Assembly (NCBI GenBank): GCA_963210315.1
Contig: OY723243.1
Location: forward strand, 620,001 to 684,000
DNA length: 64,000 nucleotides
Direction of reading: 5' to 3'
Origin: Rhynchopus euleeides
Taxonomy: Eukaryota > Euglenozoa > Diplonemea > Diplonemida > Diplonemidae
The position numbers and the translations under genes are program-made. The first letter of the stretch is position 1. Each line of letters opens with the position of its first letter. Shown here one piece after another: positions 32,155 to 42,651 of the stretch. The notes beneath the pieces are model-generated. The model was not told the origin of the DNA. It worked only from the letters and a program-made list of their open reading frames with translations, and did no database searches.

Positions 32155-33162
32155 TCACTTGCACGACTTCCACCAGCGGGTCCCGGAGCACGTCAGCCCG
32201 CTTTGGCAGCACTCCTCCTTCCCAAGGCACCGAGACCACTTGCCGATGCGGCGCCCGCCGCACCGGGCTGCGGGCTGGGGGCGGGGCTGAGGACGCGGCT
32301 GAGGGCGGGGTGCCGGCTGCGGCTGAGGCTGAGGCTGAGGCGCCGCCCCACCCAGCACGCGGCACGTCCACCCACAGCTGGGGCACGACGTGCGGCACTG
32401 CGCGTAGTACTCCGACATCTCGTAGCACGTCGTGCCCGCCGCGCAGCACCCGATCGCCTCCCGGCAGTTCCCCATGGGCGGCACTGTTGCCCCGTTGCAC
32501 TGCGACGGGGCAGGCACCGGCTGCGGCACCGGCACCGGAGGCACGGGGACCGGGCGAGGGGGCACAGGCACAGGCACTGGTGCAGGCCCCGACCCGCCCT
32601 CAAACTGCAGGTCGATTGCGTTGTAGAAGCTGTTGCTCGTGTCACCCACGTCCCACACCGCCATGACGACGTGGTACCCCTGGCGCGTCGGGACGGTGCA
32701 CTGGTGGTCGACCTGCCCCCGCGGGACCTGCATCCCCCCGTCCACGGTGCAGAAGGGCGTCGTGTCGAACGACGCGCTCGACAGCGCCTGATTCTGGTTC
32801 CACCCCTCGCGCGTGATGTAGTACTTGTAGTCACGCGTCCTGTGCCCCGCGGTGAAGACCCACGAGAAGGTGGCACTCCCCGAAGACATCCGGGTCTTCC
32901 CCCAGCGCGTGCTGCTCTGCTGATTCAACTGCCCAAAACGGCCCCGGCCTGCCGACGCCACCGTCCCCCCCTGCGGCCCGCCTGCTGGCCACCCGTCAGG
33001 GCCCTCCACGCTCTGCGGCTCGTACTGCACCCCGCCGCACCCCGAGTTCAGCCCCGTCTTGCATCCGTAGTTGCGCGACGGCGGGGAGCTCACGTAGCCG
33101 TGCCCATTGGCCCCGATCGCCGCCGCAGCCACTAGCAGCGCTGTCCCGAGTAGCTTCTGCAT
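32155..33162 (-). CDS. Secreted AA10-type lytic polysaccharide monooxygenase with two CBM1-like modules
   Basis: Single-exon 335-aa protein, ATG 33162. Residues 1-20 are a signal peptide ending GANG, which leaves His21 as the mature N-terminus (HGYVSSPPSR), required for the copper histidine brace. The second brace His is H107 in WVFTAGHRT. Other AA10 marks are DYKYYITREGWNQNQ, VVMAVWDVGDT and SFYNAIDLQF (axial Phe region). A Pro-Val linker (~195-220) precedes a Cys-rich module (GNCREAIGCCAAGTTCYEMS, then YYAQC) that fits fungal-type CBM1. A Pro-Gln-Arg linker leads to a second Cys-rich module (WSRCLGKEECCQSGLTCS) ending in WWKSCK. Expected role is oxidative cleavage of chitin or cellulose outside the cell. 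AA10 catalytic domains are mostly bacterial and CBM1 mostly fungal, so the architecture is unusual. Confidence 0.93.
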   Translation of the reverse strand: MQKLLGTALLVAAAAIGANGHGYVSSPPSRNYGCKTGLNSGCGGVQYEPQSVEGPDGWPAGGPQGGTVASAGRGRFGQLNQQSSTRWGKTRMSSGSATFSWVFTAGHRTRDYKYYITREGWNQNQALSSASFDTTPFCTVDGGMQVPRGQVDHQCTVPTRQGYHVVMAVWDVGDTSNSFYNAIDLQFEGGSGPAPVPVPVPPRPVPVPPVPVPQPVPAPSQCNGATVPPMGNCREAIGCCAAGTTCYEMSEYYAQCRTSCPSCGWTCRVLGGAAPQPQPQPQPAPRPQPRPQPRPQPAARCGGRRIGKWSRCLGKEECCQSGLTCSGTRWWKSCK

Positions 33163-34775
33163 TTCCACGCTCCGTGCGTGTGTGTGGTTACAAAGTTTTA
33201 AGGCGGTGTCGCCCTGCACGGGCAGTAGCACCTCCCCTTCAGTATCGCACTCCCGAAGGATTCCCCAACACGACGTGACACCGGTTTCGACGCGTACTCT
33301 TCGTACCCCTCCCCCCGGCCGCGTCTCTTCAGCGAAGAACCGGGGATAATCGGACCAGGGCTAGCTAAACCCTGGTGGTGTCACGGGTGGGGTTGGAGAG
33401 GGAGAAAAGGAAGAAATGAAGTTGCGAAAAAGTCAAACACTGACACGTGAAATCAATAAAAAAGCGGTATATATCGCCCCCTTGCTGCGACAAAGACACT
33501 AAATAGTCAGGCCGCTCCAAGAGTCTTGAGGGCTTGAAGGAAGAAACAGGTTGCTGATGAGTCTCAGGAGCAGGCACCTTTTGTCCGCCCACATGACCTT
33601 CGCCCGAAGGCGAACCTCGTCCAGCTTGGCTCGATCGCCACAGAGAAGGGGATCATTCTCCGCTGTGGTGAACATCTTAAAAACCGAGGGTGCGTGCGTG
33701 TGTGTGTGGAGTGTGTCTTGTGAGTCCTGACCCGAAAAGAGTGGCTTCAAAACAACGTGGTGGCGGTGAGACGACATGGCAGCACGCCGCACCGGCACGA
33801 TGTGGCACGATAAAGCTGCATAAAGAAATGATTCAACACAAGACTTGCTTGGCGGAGGGGAGGGGTAGAGACGGGGGCCAGCTCCGGCCTGTATCAACAT
33901 GCATCCGTTGCCCGTCCATCCAGCCCCAACCACAGCGGGGGGTGATTCTGCTTTCTGCTTCTCTCCCTGCCCCCCTCCACGCAAAACCGTCGCACTCGCC
34001 CTTGCACCCCACGGGCAGGACACCCGGCGTGCGACAGCACAACAGTGATGCACTCCATATGGAGCATAGTGTCCGACGAGCGTTGTGGTTTGGCTGACGG
34101 ACCAAGGGAGGCCTTTTATCGCAGCAGACGCCTGTGGGAGACACAAAACTGTTTGGTCTGCTCCACCGGGATATTCTAGCACACGACGAGCGTGGTTTGA
34201 AATGGTTTTCCAACGGAAAATGCCGCGTCGATAGTGTCGTAGTATCTAGCCCATCCACCCTTCCATCAGCTGAATAGAAGCGTCTCTTCTGAGCCCCCCG
34301 GGTCTGTTTGACATGGGCTGCGCACAGAGAAAGGCGCGCAACGAACCCCTTGTTTGTGTGAGAACATGCCTTCCTTGTGGAGGCCTTGTGGAAATATCAA
34401 AAATCTACTTTTTCCGAGGAAACCGAGGCGGATACACCTTCCTTTCGCTGTCACCCTTTTTACGGAGGGTGCACGATCTACTCATTCTGTTGAACCGCTG
34501 CATCCACGGAAGCACTGAGTGTTCCTGTAGCGAACACAGAAGAAAATAACCTGTATCCCGAGAGCAATGCCAACACCGCATGACTCAATAGAACCCTGGC
34601 AGCCCCCTGCCATTCAGCAGGTCAAACCCGCCCCTGCAGCACGCTACCGACACCCCCAGCCAGCCAGCCTCCAGTGGACATCGCAACCACTGCACCCCCC
34701 GCCCCATCCCCTGCAAACCCAGGGGACTCAGGGTAATCAGGAAACAGCACGAAGGCACAAACATCAGGCACTGGC
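33163..34775. other. Intergenic with one weak candidate frame
   Basis: No strong gene. A minus-strand stretch 33675-33499 (58 codons, ATG 33675) reads as a compact helical peptide containing DRAKLDEVRLRAKVMWADKR and could be a small gene or an exon, but has no family match. Nothing else is recognised. Confidence 0.35.
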
Positions 34776-35651
34776 TCACCTCGCGGCTTGGAGCTTGCTC
34801 TTCTCGACGTCCTGCAGGCTTTCGAAGAACCTCAGGTAAGCTGCGGACTTTTGGTAATCTTCGGGACGAATCCCGGTTTTGAGGCGTGGGTCGAAGATCA
34901 CCTTGATCGCCGCATATATCACGCAGTCGTGCACTCCGGGGCGCAGGCCATCCCGGAAGACAAACCGCACAGGATCCATGTCCGCCGTCCTGCTGTGAGG
35001 GGGCGACATGAGATGCCTCTCGATCGCCGTCATCTCACGCTTGATGCGCCCCTCCAGGTTGAAGCCGTGCGGCGTGGTGAGGTTCATGCCCTCCCACTGC
35101 GTCAGGATGCCCAGCCGCGGCAGGGCCTGCCAGAGGGCCCAGAGCGACGCCAGGGACAGCCACCCGTCCCCAGGCCTGTTGCGGGCTTCGCGCGACCACC
35201 ACACGTGGTTGAACAGAGACAGGCGCAGGCTGGAGAGAATCATGGCGCAGAGGACATCCTCACGCCAATACCCTTTCCCACGCACCTGAAAGTCACGGGC
35301 AGCCCCAGGGATGGTGGAGAGGACGCACACAGCATTGATGATCTGGTAGTAGTCGCCATACTGCCGCCCGTCGACCTCCACGAGGGGCAGCTGGTTGTGT
35401 GGGTCGGGGGACTCCACCACCACGCACCTGAGGCCCAGCAGGTCGAAGGCGCTTGTCAGCGCCAGGGTGCGGATGTCCGGGAGGGAGGTGCCGCTGTTCG
35501 GTGCCGCAGCCGTGTACAGATAGACGGTGCCCGGTGTCCAGTTGCGCATGCGGAGGGCTTTCCTGCGGGCAACCCAGCGGATGCGCTCCCACAGGAGACT
35601 CGCTAGCATCACAAGCCCCAGCAGGAGGGCGGCATCCGCAGGGGCCAGCAT
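34776..35651 (-). CDS. Membrane-anchored thioredoxin/GST-fold protein
   Basis: 291 aa, ATG 35651. Residues ~5-22 (DAALLLGLVMLASLLW) are a hydrophobic anchor followed by Arg-rich sequence, a type I-like topology. Residues ~43-110 (TVYLYTAAAPNSG, then LPLVEVDGRQYGDYYQIINA) fit a thioredoxin-like GST N-terminal domain, with the cis-Pro region at QLPLVEVDG. The rest is helical, like a GST C-terminal domain (GWLSLASLWALWQALPRLGI; FVFRDGLRPGVHDCVIYAAI). The layout recalls membrane-bound GST-like proteins such as prostaglandin E synthase 2, metaxin or FAXC families. No CxxC or catalytic Ser/Cys is evident. The stop TGA overlaps a good donor (AG|GTGAGCC), so a spliced 3' exon with a different C-terminus is possible. 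Confidence 0.65.
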   Translation of the reverse strand: MLAPADAALLLGLVMLASLLWERIRWVARRKALRMRNWTPGTVYLYTAAAPNSGTSLPDIRTLALTSAFDLLGLRCVVVESPDPHNQLPLVEVDGRQYGDYYQIINAVCVLSTIPGAARDFQVRGKGYWREDVLCAMILSSLRLSLFNHVWWSREARNRPGDGWLSLASLWALWQALPRLGILTQWEGMNLTTPHGFNLEGRIKREMTAIERHLMSPPHSRTADMDPVRFVFRDGLRPGVHDCVIYAAIKVIFDPRLKTGIRPEDYQKSAAYLRFFESLQDVEKSKLQAAR

Positions 35652-36113
35652 GTCGCCTGCAGTGTACCTGATTGCGGGAGGGTGGGGGTGTTCAGTGTGA
35701 CGGAGAGAATTGCATTTCGTTCATGGTAGAAACCCTCCAGCAACTGTGTGATAACAGGCTTGGGCTACATTCTGATGGGCGTTGTGTCTCGGGGCTGTGC
35801 CCTGTGAGGTGCCATAATCTCAAGCAAAGCCTCAAGTCGTACGATTTGTTTCTTCGCTCCGCTTGTAACAAGTAAACAAAGCGATAAGGCGCCAAATCGG
35901 GGCGGGGCGGGGTGCGGAGGGGGGCAGGGGTGTGGCGGTGTGGTATTCTTGCCAGGCCATGTGCTCTCACTCAATACGGGGCACCAGAGCGGGCCTGGGT
36001 CAGCAAAATATGTTGGCCTCGTTGCGAGGCAAGAAGGCAGGACGGACCGGAAGGGACGCACACTTCAGAGGGCCAGACAGAAGGCATAGTTGTGTAAGTG
36101 GGAGCGGGTGGTG
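35652..36113. other. Intergenic with diverged R1 repeat copy
   Basis: Positions ~35727-35886 match the R1 repeat in a diverged form (CCAGCAACTGTG, TCAAGTCGTACGATTTGTTT, GTAACAAGTAAACAAAGCG) and run into GATAAGGCGCCAAATCGGG, the start of R2. Confidence 0.55.
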
Positions 36114-39101
36114 CTAGTCATAGCACCCGGAAGTGGAGGAAGCGACACTGGCGGTGTCGGCGTCGGCGCCATCCCCGTGGGCGGCGAGCAGCAGGTTGAG
36201 ACGGAGGCGTTCCTCTGTGTCGAGGATGAAGAGGCGCTCTTCCGCCTCCACTGCGGACAGGTCTGTCGAATGGTGGCAGAACATCTCGTGCGACAGGTCG
36301 GCAACAAACCGCGCACGCTCGCACTCCTGTGCATACTGCACACGCTTCGCATGGAGGGTGGTGCGCGCAGCCACGCAGCGGTGTGCCAGTTGGATCACAA
36401 CCGCTGCGTTGGTCCATTCCATGTGGTGCAGTGAGAGGCGCTGGCGGGCGAGATGCCCTCTCGCAATGCGCTGCACGATAAGCGCGCCGTCGTACTGCTC
36501 GAGCTCCAGCCGTGCGACGATGCGGGCTTCTTTGAGGCACTCGCGGTCGTCGCGGCGCTGTCGGCGACTCTCCACGTTGAGGAGATGAACATCCCACGCC
36601 TGCTGTATCGTGCGGGCAGCCCCGTCCTCCGCAGCCTGCGTGGTGCTGAGGCGCTCCTGCAGCTGTGCGGTGCGCAGCAGGCGGCGGCGGCGCAGCTCCA
36701 CCCCGGCTGCGAGGCGGCGCCACCACCGCTGCAGGGCCCACACGGCAGCGATGACCTCCCTGCCACGTGCAGCCATGCGTGCCTGGGTGTGGAGGCCCTC
36801 CGCGTGCAGGCGGTAGACACGTTGGATCCTGTATGCTGCACGTTCCTGCACGGCCTCGCGCTCCCGTTGGGTCCACAGATGCACAGATCGCACAAGACTT
36901 TGTACCCTCCGTGTCTTGCGTGCGCGGTAGCAGCGGTAGGCGCGTTGGAGGACCCGCACAGCTGCGTCATGGCTGCACAGCTGTGTGAGGCGTCGGGAGA
37001 TGGCGGACCGGGCGTGGTACCCGTCAAACGTCCGGGAGATAACGGCAATGCCGCGCTCGCGGAGCTCGTTCTCTGTTGGCTTCGGGGCGTTCAACCACTT
37101 GCGGCGGATGGCGACAGATCGCAAGACGTATTTGACGATCCTGATGGCGTAGGGGATAGAGGCTTCTCGATCTGCCTTGGCCTTCTGCAGGCGTCGACGG
37201 AACTTCAGCACATCCGCCTTTGTCAGCACCATGCGCCATGTCGCCTGGATCTTCGTGGCGGAATTCACTAGGTGGTCGTGCGCGCGTTGTTTTGCCATTT
37301 CCGCCGCGACGGCCTCGCCCCGCCGCCGCCAGTATCGCTTGCGCAGGCGCACCCATCGCCACCATCTCTGCAGCCAGACGCACCGTTCCGACATCTTGTT
37401 CATGCGTGACTTCAGCAGCGCCTGTTCGAACACCCGCGTCCGTAGTGCGGCGCTTGTTTCCTGGCGGTAGTTCCTCCATGCCCGTGAGATGATGCAGGCT
37501 GCACGATCTGCCGCATTTTCCTGCTCGACACGGAGGTTGTTGTGGTGTTGCACCTCGCGGCGCCGGTCATCCAGCCACTTCTTCGCACGGCGGCACTTGT
37601 TGCGACCCTTGACGAGGTTGCTGACGAAGCACTGCTTGTCGTAGAAGATCTGGTACAGGAGCTGGCGGCGGTTGTACAATTCCAGGCGTGCGAGACACCG
37701 ACGAACCATGCACTGGATCTGGATGGCAGCCCGCTCCCGCTTGATGCGCAGCTTGTCGGCCTGCACGGCAAGCGCAGAGAGGTGCTTCTGCACCTTCTTT
37801 GTGCTCTGTGCGTACTGCCGCCGCGATATTGTCACGTTGCGTGACCCGAGCTGGTGCTGCCCATCACGCCTTTTCTTCATGTCGCTCGATGCCTGCGACG
37901 ACGCCCGCTGCGACGATTCAAACCCTTCGCGCGAGTCTGACCGCACTGGGTGCACTTCGTTGCGCGACTCGTAGCTGATGCTGCTTCCAGCAAAGCTGCT
38001 GCGGCGTGCCGACACAGCATCGGAGGGTGTGATGGGCGGGAGGAATGACTCCGCAGGGCGCTGCCAGGCACCCAGCGCATGGCTGTGCTCCACAGCAGGC
38101 TCGTCCAGGGGGCGGGGTGGCAGGGTCTTGCTCAGCTCAGGCGGCTCATCAGGCAGCGGGGAGGGCGACTCGGCTGCTGCGAAGCTTTTCCGGCGCACGC
38201 CGCGCACACCCACCACCGACTTGGGGAGCTTGTAGACCGCGTTGCGCTGCATGTCAGAAATTGCAGTCGCCACATCATCCGTCGGGAGGAGGTGCTGCGT
38301 CGCCAGCGCCTGCGCTGTGTCGATAGCCTGCCGCGACTCGATGTACTGCTTGCAGTGGTGCAGCTCCACAGCCAGGTTGTAATACGCAGCCGCCGACATG
38401 GCCCCCGTCCCCGGCACACCACCCAGCACACCCACCGCACCACGCGCCTCCTCAGCAGCCGCTTCATGCCTGCCAAGCTTCCCGAGCGCTGCTGCAGAGT
38501 TGAGCTTCGCTGCCGCGATGTCGGTGACGCTTGACTGGGGGAGGCTTTCGTAGAGGCGGAGGCTTTTGGCGCAATACTTGGCCGCCTCCTCAAGCGACCC
38601 TGCATGCCGGCAGAACACAGCACACGACGCGAAGTAGCTGGCACGGGCATACAGGCGCTCGTTCGTCGGCACCATCAGCCCCACGAGACCCCGCTCCGAC
38701 ACACACGCCTCCGCGAGCTCCAGGAGCTTCCGCGCAGCCCCAAACTGCGGCGGCGCGTCGGTGCAGGCAGACGCAACCGCCTTCGCCACAGCAGAGTACA
38801 CCTCCTCCAGCACATCCGGGTCCACATGCTGCTTGAAGTCCCCCAGGGCTGCAAGCTTGTCGTGCGCCCCGGCGATGCGCGCCACTGTCGACGGCGACGC
38901 CACCGCCTCGAGGCTCAGAGCCCCATCCCCAGACCCCTGCACGGGACGCGGCGCTGTCTTCCTCCTGCGGGGCGGCGGGGGCTGTGGCACCCCTACGCTC
39001 TTCCGCCTGGGCTGCGCAGCTTCATAGGGCGACACACGGCTGCGCCGTGACTCCGTCGTCCTGGGGGGTGTCGGGTACAGCGGGGGCGCTTCGGCCTCCA
39101 T
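36114..39101 (-). CDS. Large TPR plus multi-IQ motif protein
   Basis: Single-exon 995-aa protein, ATG 39101 (MEAEAPPLYP). The N-terminal ~55 residues are basic and Pro-rich. Residues ~60-310 are TPR-like helical repeats (GSLEEAAKYCAKSLRLYESL, LGRHEAAAEEARGAV, AAAYYNLAVELHHCKQYIES). A Ser/Pro-rich disordered linker follows (~315-450). The C-terminal half is a long series of IQ-type helices, including AAIQIQCMVRRCLARLE, AACIISRAWRNYRQE, SATKIQATWRMVL, VRVLQRAYRCYRARKTRR, ALIVQRIARGHLARQR and AVVIQLAHRCVAARTT. IQ motifs bind calmodulin or myosin-type light chains. A long rod-like scaffold with calmodulin, in the flagellar axoneme or cytoskeleton, is likely. Just upstream of the ATG lies CTGTCTGCCAG|GAG, which would suit a splice acceptor. 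Confidence 0.85.
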   Translation of the reverse strand: MEAEAPPLYPTPPRTTESRRSRVSPYEAAQPRRKSVGVPQPPPPRRRKTAPRPVQGSGDGALSLEAVASPSTVARIAGAHDKLAALGDFKQHVDPDVLEEVYSAVAKAVASACTDAPPQFGAARKLLELAEACVSERGLVGLMVPTNERLYARASYFASCAVFCRHAGSLEEAAKYCAKSLRLYESLPQSSVTDIAAAKLNSAAALGKLGRHEAAAEEARGAVGVLGGVPGTGAMSAAAYYNLAVELHHCKQYIESRQAIDTAQALATQHLLPTDDVATAISDMQRNAVYKLPKSVVGVRGVRRKSFAAAESPSPLPDEPPELSKTLPPRPLDEPAVEHSHALGAWQRPAESFLPPITPSDAVSARRSSFAGSSISYESRNEVHPVRSDSREGFESSQRASSQASSDMKKRRDGQHQLGSRNVTISRRQYAQSTKKVQKHLSALAVQADKLRIKRERAAIQIQCMVRRCLARLELYNRRQLLYQIFYDKQCFVSNLVKGRNKCRRAKKWLDDRRREVQHHNNLRVEQENAADRAACIISRAWRNYRQETSAALRTRVFEQALLKSRMNKMSERCVWLQRWWRWVRLRKRYWRRRGEAVAAEMAKQRAHDHLVNSATKIQATWRMVLTKADVLKFRRRLQKAKADREASIPYAIRIVKYVLRSVAIRRKWLNAPKPTENELRERGIAVISRTFDGYHARSAISRRLTQLCSHDAAVRVLQRAYRCYRARKTRRVQSLVRSVHLWTQREREAVQERAAYRIQRVYRLHAEGLHTQARMAARGREVIAAVWALQRWWRRLAAGVELRRRRLLRTAQLQERLSTTQAAEDGAARTIQQAWDVHLLNVESRRQRRDDRECLKEARIVARLELEQYDGALIVQRIARGHLARQRLSLHHMEWTNAAVVIQLAHRCVAARTTLHAKRVQYAQECERARFVADLSHEMFCHHSTDLSAVEAEERLFILDTEERLRLNLLLAAHGDGADADTASVASSTSGCYD

Positions 39102-39970
39102 CTCCTGGCAGACAGGGTGGTGGTGGTGCTGTGCTGAGCAGGGGCGGGGGTGATGAGGCGTTGGCCTTGCCACGAGGGAGTGGGTGGGAAAATCAAAAGC
39201 ATTGCAATGTGGGTGGGGTGGGGTGGGTGGGTGGGCGGGGGGGGACCAGAAGCCCATGGGCCTCCGAAAAAAACCAGCGCTGAAAACGACGTTTTCTTTT
39301 TCACCCCCCCCCCACCCCTCCTTCCAACCACGTCCACTGCAAACAGAAATACGGCGGTGCGAATAACCCACACCACACCACACACTCCCCCCCCCCCCCC
39401 CCACACACCCCCTATTTTACTCAGTTTACCCACCCCACCCCACCAGTTTGAGAATTCCGAGCGGCCACAGAAGGAAATACCCCCGCCACTCGGCTGATGC
39501 AGTGCTTCAAAAACGGTCTGTCCGACCCTCCCACGGGATAGGCTACAGGAGGAAAGCGGAACGGGAGGGCGCGCTGGTGGGGGGTGGGGTGGGGAGGGAG
39601 CAGGGAACCCACACTAGGAACAGCAGAGGGGTGGTGGTGGGGGTGGGGGCGGCACGGTAAGACCCTGAAGAGGGATAGGCTGACCGCAAAATCGCCCCCC
39701 CCTCCCCCTCCCCACCTAGACCTCCCCCCCCGCCGCTGCCGCCGCCGCCCCCTCCGCCGACCCCCCCCCACCCCCCACCCTTGCAACCCGTGCAGACCCG
39801 GCATTCGCTGCCACCCCCTCGCACGCACGGCGTGGCGGTCGCCCCGAGTCGGTTCCGGCCAGTTTGCTGACTCGTCGAAAAACCGACTTTTAATCGGGAC
39901 CCCTGACTGCTGCATCGTGCATCGCCAAAAAAGAAGAAGGGGAAGGAGGAGCAGCAGGGGCGTGCAACGA
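39102..39970. other. Intergenic, G/C-run-rich
   Basis: Spacer between the DENR stop and the IQ-protein start. Contains C-runs (39386-39403) and G-rich and C-rich blocks (39580-39650, 39695-39780). No gene is supported; overlapping frames are composition artefacts. Confidence 0.55.
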
Positions 39971-40915
39971 TCATTCGTATGCCGCCACCTTCTGCTTGTC
40001 CTCCATCTTGTAGATCGAGCCCTTCGGGATTTTGAACTTCGTCGGGAGGCGCTCCAGAAGTGCGCTCTGCACATCACCCTGTGTTGGAGGTGTTGGAGGT
40101 TGGGGTTGGACAAGGAGGACAGAATTCTCCGATGTGTGGTTGCGGGGGGGAAATGCGGTTGGGGCGTTTTTCCATAAGAAAGGTATGTTTGGCTCAGGAA
40201 TGGCAGGTCAGTAGGGAAGCTTTGGGAGGCACGCGTCATACCTGGATCTCAATGGCGTCGGGCTGCCCGGCGTTCGACACAACAGCCGCACCGCAGGAGA
40301 ATGACTTTTTGAATGCCTTGGCAATCTCGTCCAGCTTGTGGTCTGTAGGGGGTGCAGGTAGTGGAGAGGAGCGAGGAATTCGTCAAAAAATAGATCCCCC
40401 CCCCCCCCCTGTGATTTGGTAGACTTGACACCTCCAGGCGAAACTGAGCGCCCTCTCAATGATCTGCCGTTGCCTTGCCCGATTCGTCGCAAAAACTCAA
40501 GGCACACGTTGCGAAAACCCTCCAGGAGTGCACAATGTCACATACCGAACATGTCCATGCCCTTCACAGTGGTGATGTGCTTGCGCCCGCCGCGGCGCTG
40601 CACGGCAACGACAACCTCACGTGCGTTTGCCTTCTTCTTCTTGCCACCAGGCAGCTCCTTGGTGCCGTCGTCATCCTTCTTGTCCTTCTTTTTCTTCCCC
40701 TTATTTTCAAGGCTATCGAGGGAAATTTTTTGGGTCTCCAACCACGGCTTGCAGCCCTCGAGCTTGCCGCTGAACTCGCAGAACTCCGCCGGGAAGGAGC
40801 AGTTCGGGCAGTAGGGGATCACGAGCGGGTAGCCCTGCTGTGCGGGGGCCGACTCCTCATCCTCAGACTCAGACTCGGATTCCCGGTCGCTGTCGCGCTT
40901 CTCCACGTCACTCAT
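39971..40915 (-). CDS. DENR: Density-regulated protein (SUI1-domain translation re-initiation factor)
   Basis: Exons 40915-40546, 40342-40242 and 40078-39971 give a 192-aa protein (human DENR has 198). Introns are 203 and 163 nt, donors GTATGTG and GTATGAC, acceptors CTACAG and ACACAG. The frame is kept through MDMF-D/HKLDEIA and IEIQ/GDVQSA. The N-terminal acidic region leads to the Cys motif YPLVIPYCPNCSFPAEFCEF ending CKPWLE, typical of DENR. A Lys-rich linker and a SUI1 domain follow: VVVAVQRRGGRKHITTVKGM, then DEIAKAFKKSFSCGAAVVSN, then IEIQGDVQSALLERL. With its partner MCT-1, DENR ejects tRNA from and recycles 40S subunits and helps re-initiation. The exon joins are strongly supported because the SUI1 fold is reassembled only after splicing. 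Confidence 0.95.
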
Positions 40916-42651
40916 TGTTACCGCGACACCTGCCATGAGGGGGTTTGTGGACCTCACCATTAGTGACTCGACACAGGATCACCGCATCTCCCATTGTAAT
41001 ATGAATGAAGAAAGATATCCCCGATCTCGAAACATCATCGTAAAGCCGAGTCCCAGGGGGGTGCTCTCACGCCACTGTGTCACTGTGTGCAACCAAGCAG
41101 AAAAACCAAAACTGTGGCCCCTCTCACACCAGGTGGCTGCCGGAACCAACAGGGGCCATGCATGGCACAGCAAGGGTTCTCAACCACAGCCCGTTGCAAT
41201 GGAGGGGAACCGTGGCGCAATGCAGGCGCATGGGGGGGGACTGGGGGGGGAGAGGGGGGGCGGGGCGTTGGGAGTGGGCGAGCGCCATTGCCATACCCCA
41301 CGCCGAATTGTTCTAGATGATCCTAGCTGACTGAGCTTTTTGATGTGACTGATAACAGAGAATACTCAAGGGGGGGCGAGGTGATTGCATCGAAATGTAG
41401 GGGGGGGAGGGGGTGGGGACAGAGTGCCGACACAACACACACACGCACACCCCCCATCCCCCATCCCCGTCTACTCAAAACACTGCCGCCTGCATGCGCC
41501 ACAGGCGCATGCAGGCAGCTGTCCCCGAGACGCAAAACGGAATCAAAAGGGAGAGGGGCCACCACGGTCTCTTCGGAACAACAGAGCAGAGGGGGTGGTG
41601 ATTCAGAGAAACGTGGTGTAGGCCCGCCTCCCTCCACCCCCTGGGGTGGTGGTGGTCGAAGATTGAAGACGGCCGTTCCATCACGACCACCATGTGGGTG
41701 GGGTGGGTCAGCAGAGAAGAGTAAGACCACGAGAAATATTGCCTTTTCAAGGGAGACGATTGATGGCTTCGCCTCTCTCTCGCCCCTCGTAGACATCGGA
41801 GGCGTCGGATGAACCACCTGCCCCCCACTCTCGCCCCACCTGGCTGTGGGGTCGATGGCGATATTCGGCAACTGATCAGCCTTCCCGAGCACAACTCTCC
41901 TGGGCAGCCGAGGCTGAAGACATCTGGGCCAACTCCAGGCATCAGCCATCTCTGCGTGTGCCCTTTTTTTTTGCAATCACAAAGCAACCACAGGTTTTTG
42001 CAGGGATGGAGGAATCTATCCCACCATATTTCCTCCATCACCCAATGACCCAAAGAACCCCCGTATAGAACACACACGCTCGGCGGAGCGCTGTGTGTTC
42101 AGATCCCTCGTTTGGGACAGTCCAGCGCAGCGACACAGGGTGGATGCAGGGTGGACCCCTCTCGGAAAGGGTGACGACCCTCTCCGGGGGGGAGCGGGGG
42201 GGAGGAGGGGAAGGAATGCCCGATCAATTTGTTCCTTTTTCCACAACACACACCCCGCGGAAAGACCTTTCCAGCCCCATGCACCCCCCCCAGGTCTGCC
42301 CCAAGACCCTGACCTGGTGGTGGCAACACACAGACACACAGGCCTCCGCTGTGGGCGGGGATGGGCTATGATCCGCGCAGGACCTCCCCACACAAAACGT
42401 GGTCACCACACAGACACACACACCCTCATTCATCAGGCAAGGTGTGGGGGGGTCAGGGGAGGGTGTGATGATGTTGTGTGAGCCGCATGAAGACCTGCAG
42501 ATCAGAAGGAACTCCCCAGCCCGCTTCGCCCGACTGGACACACCCGGGAGCACTGAGGCACTGTGCTGCTGCATCAACGGGTCGGATGGCGGCACATCGA
42601 CACAGGCCCTCTCCCCCTGGAGGGGAAGGGAGCCGTATGCCTTGGCGGGTT
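40916..42651. other. Intergenic, no supportable gene
   Basis: Contains G-runs (41228-41270, 41370-41420), a 12-13 bp inverted repeat at 41488-41516, and a C/G-rich patch near 42190-42210. Several open frames lack any domain. The string around 42360-42410 resembles part of 24738-24790. Confidence 0.5.
41488..41516. repeat. Short perfect inverted repeat
   Basis: Arms CCTGCATGCGCC and GGCGCATGCAGG (plus one more G-C pair outside) are separated by ACA. It would form a 13-bp hairpin in DNA or RNA. No neighbouring gene end explains it. Confidence 0.7.
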
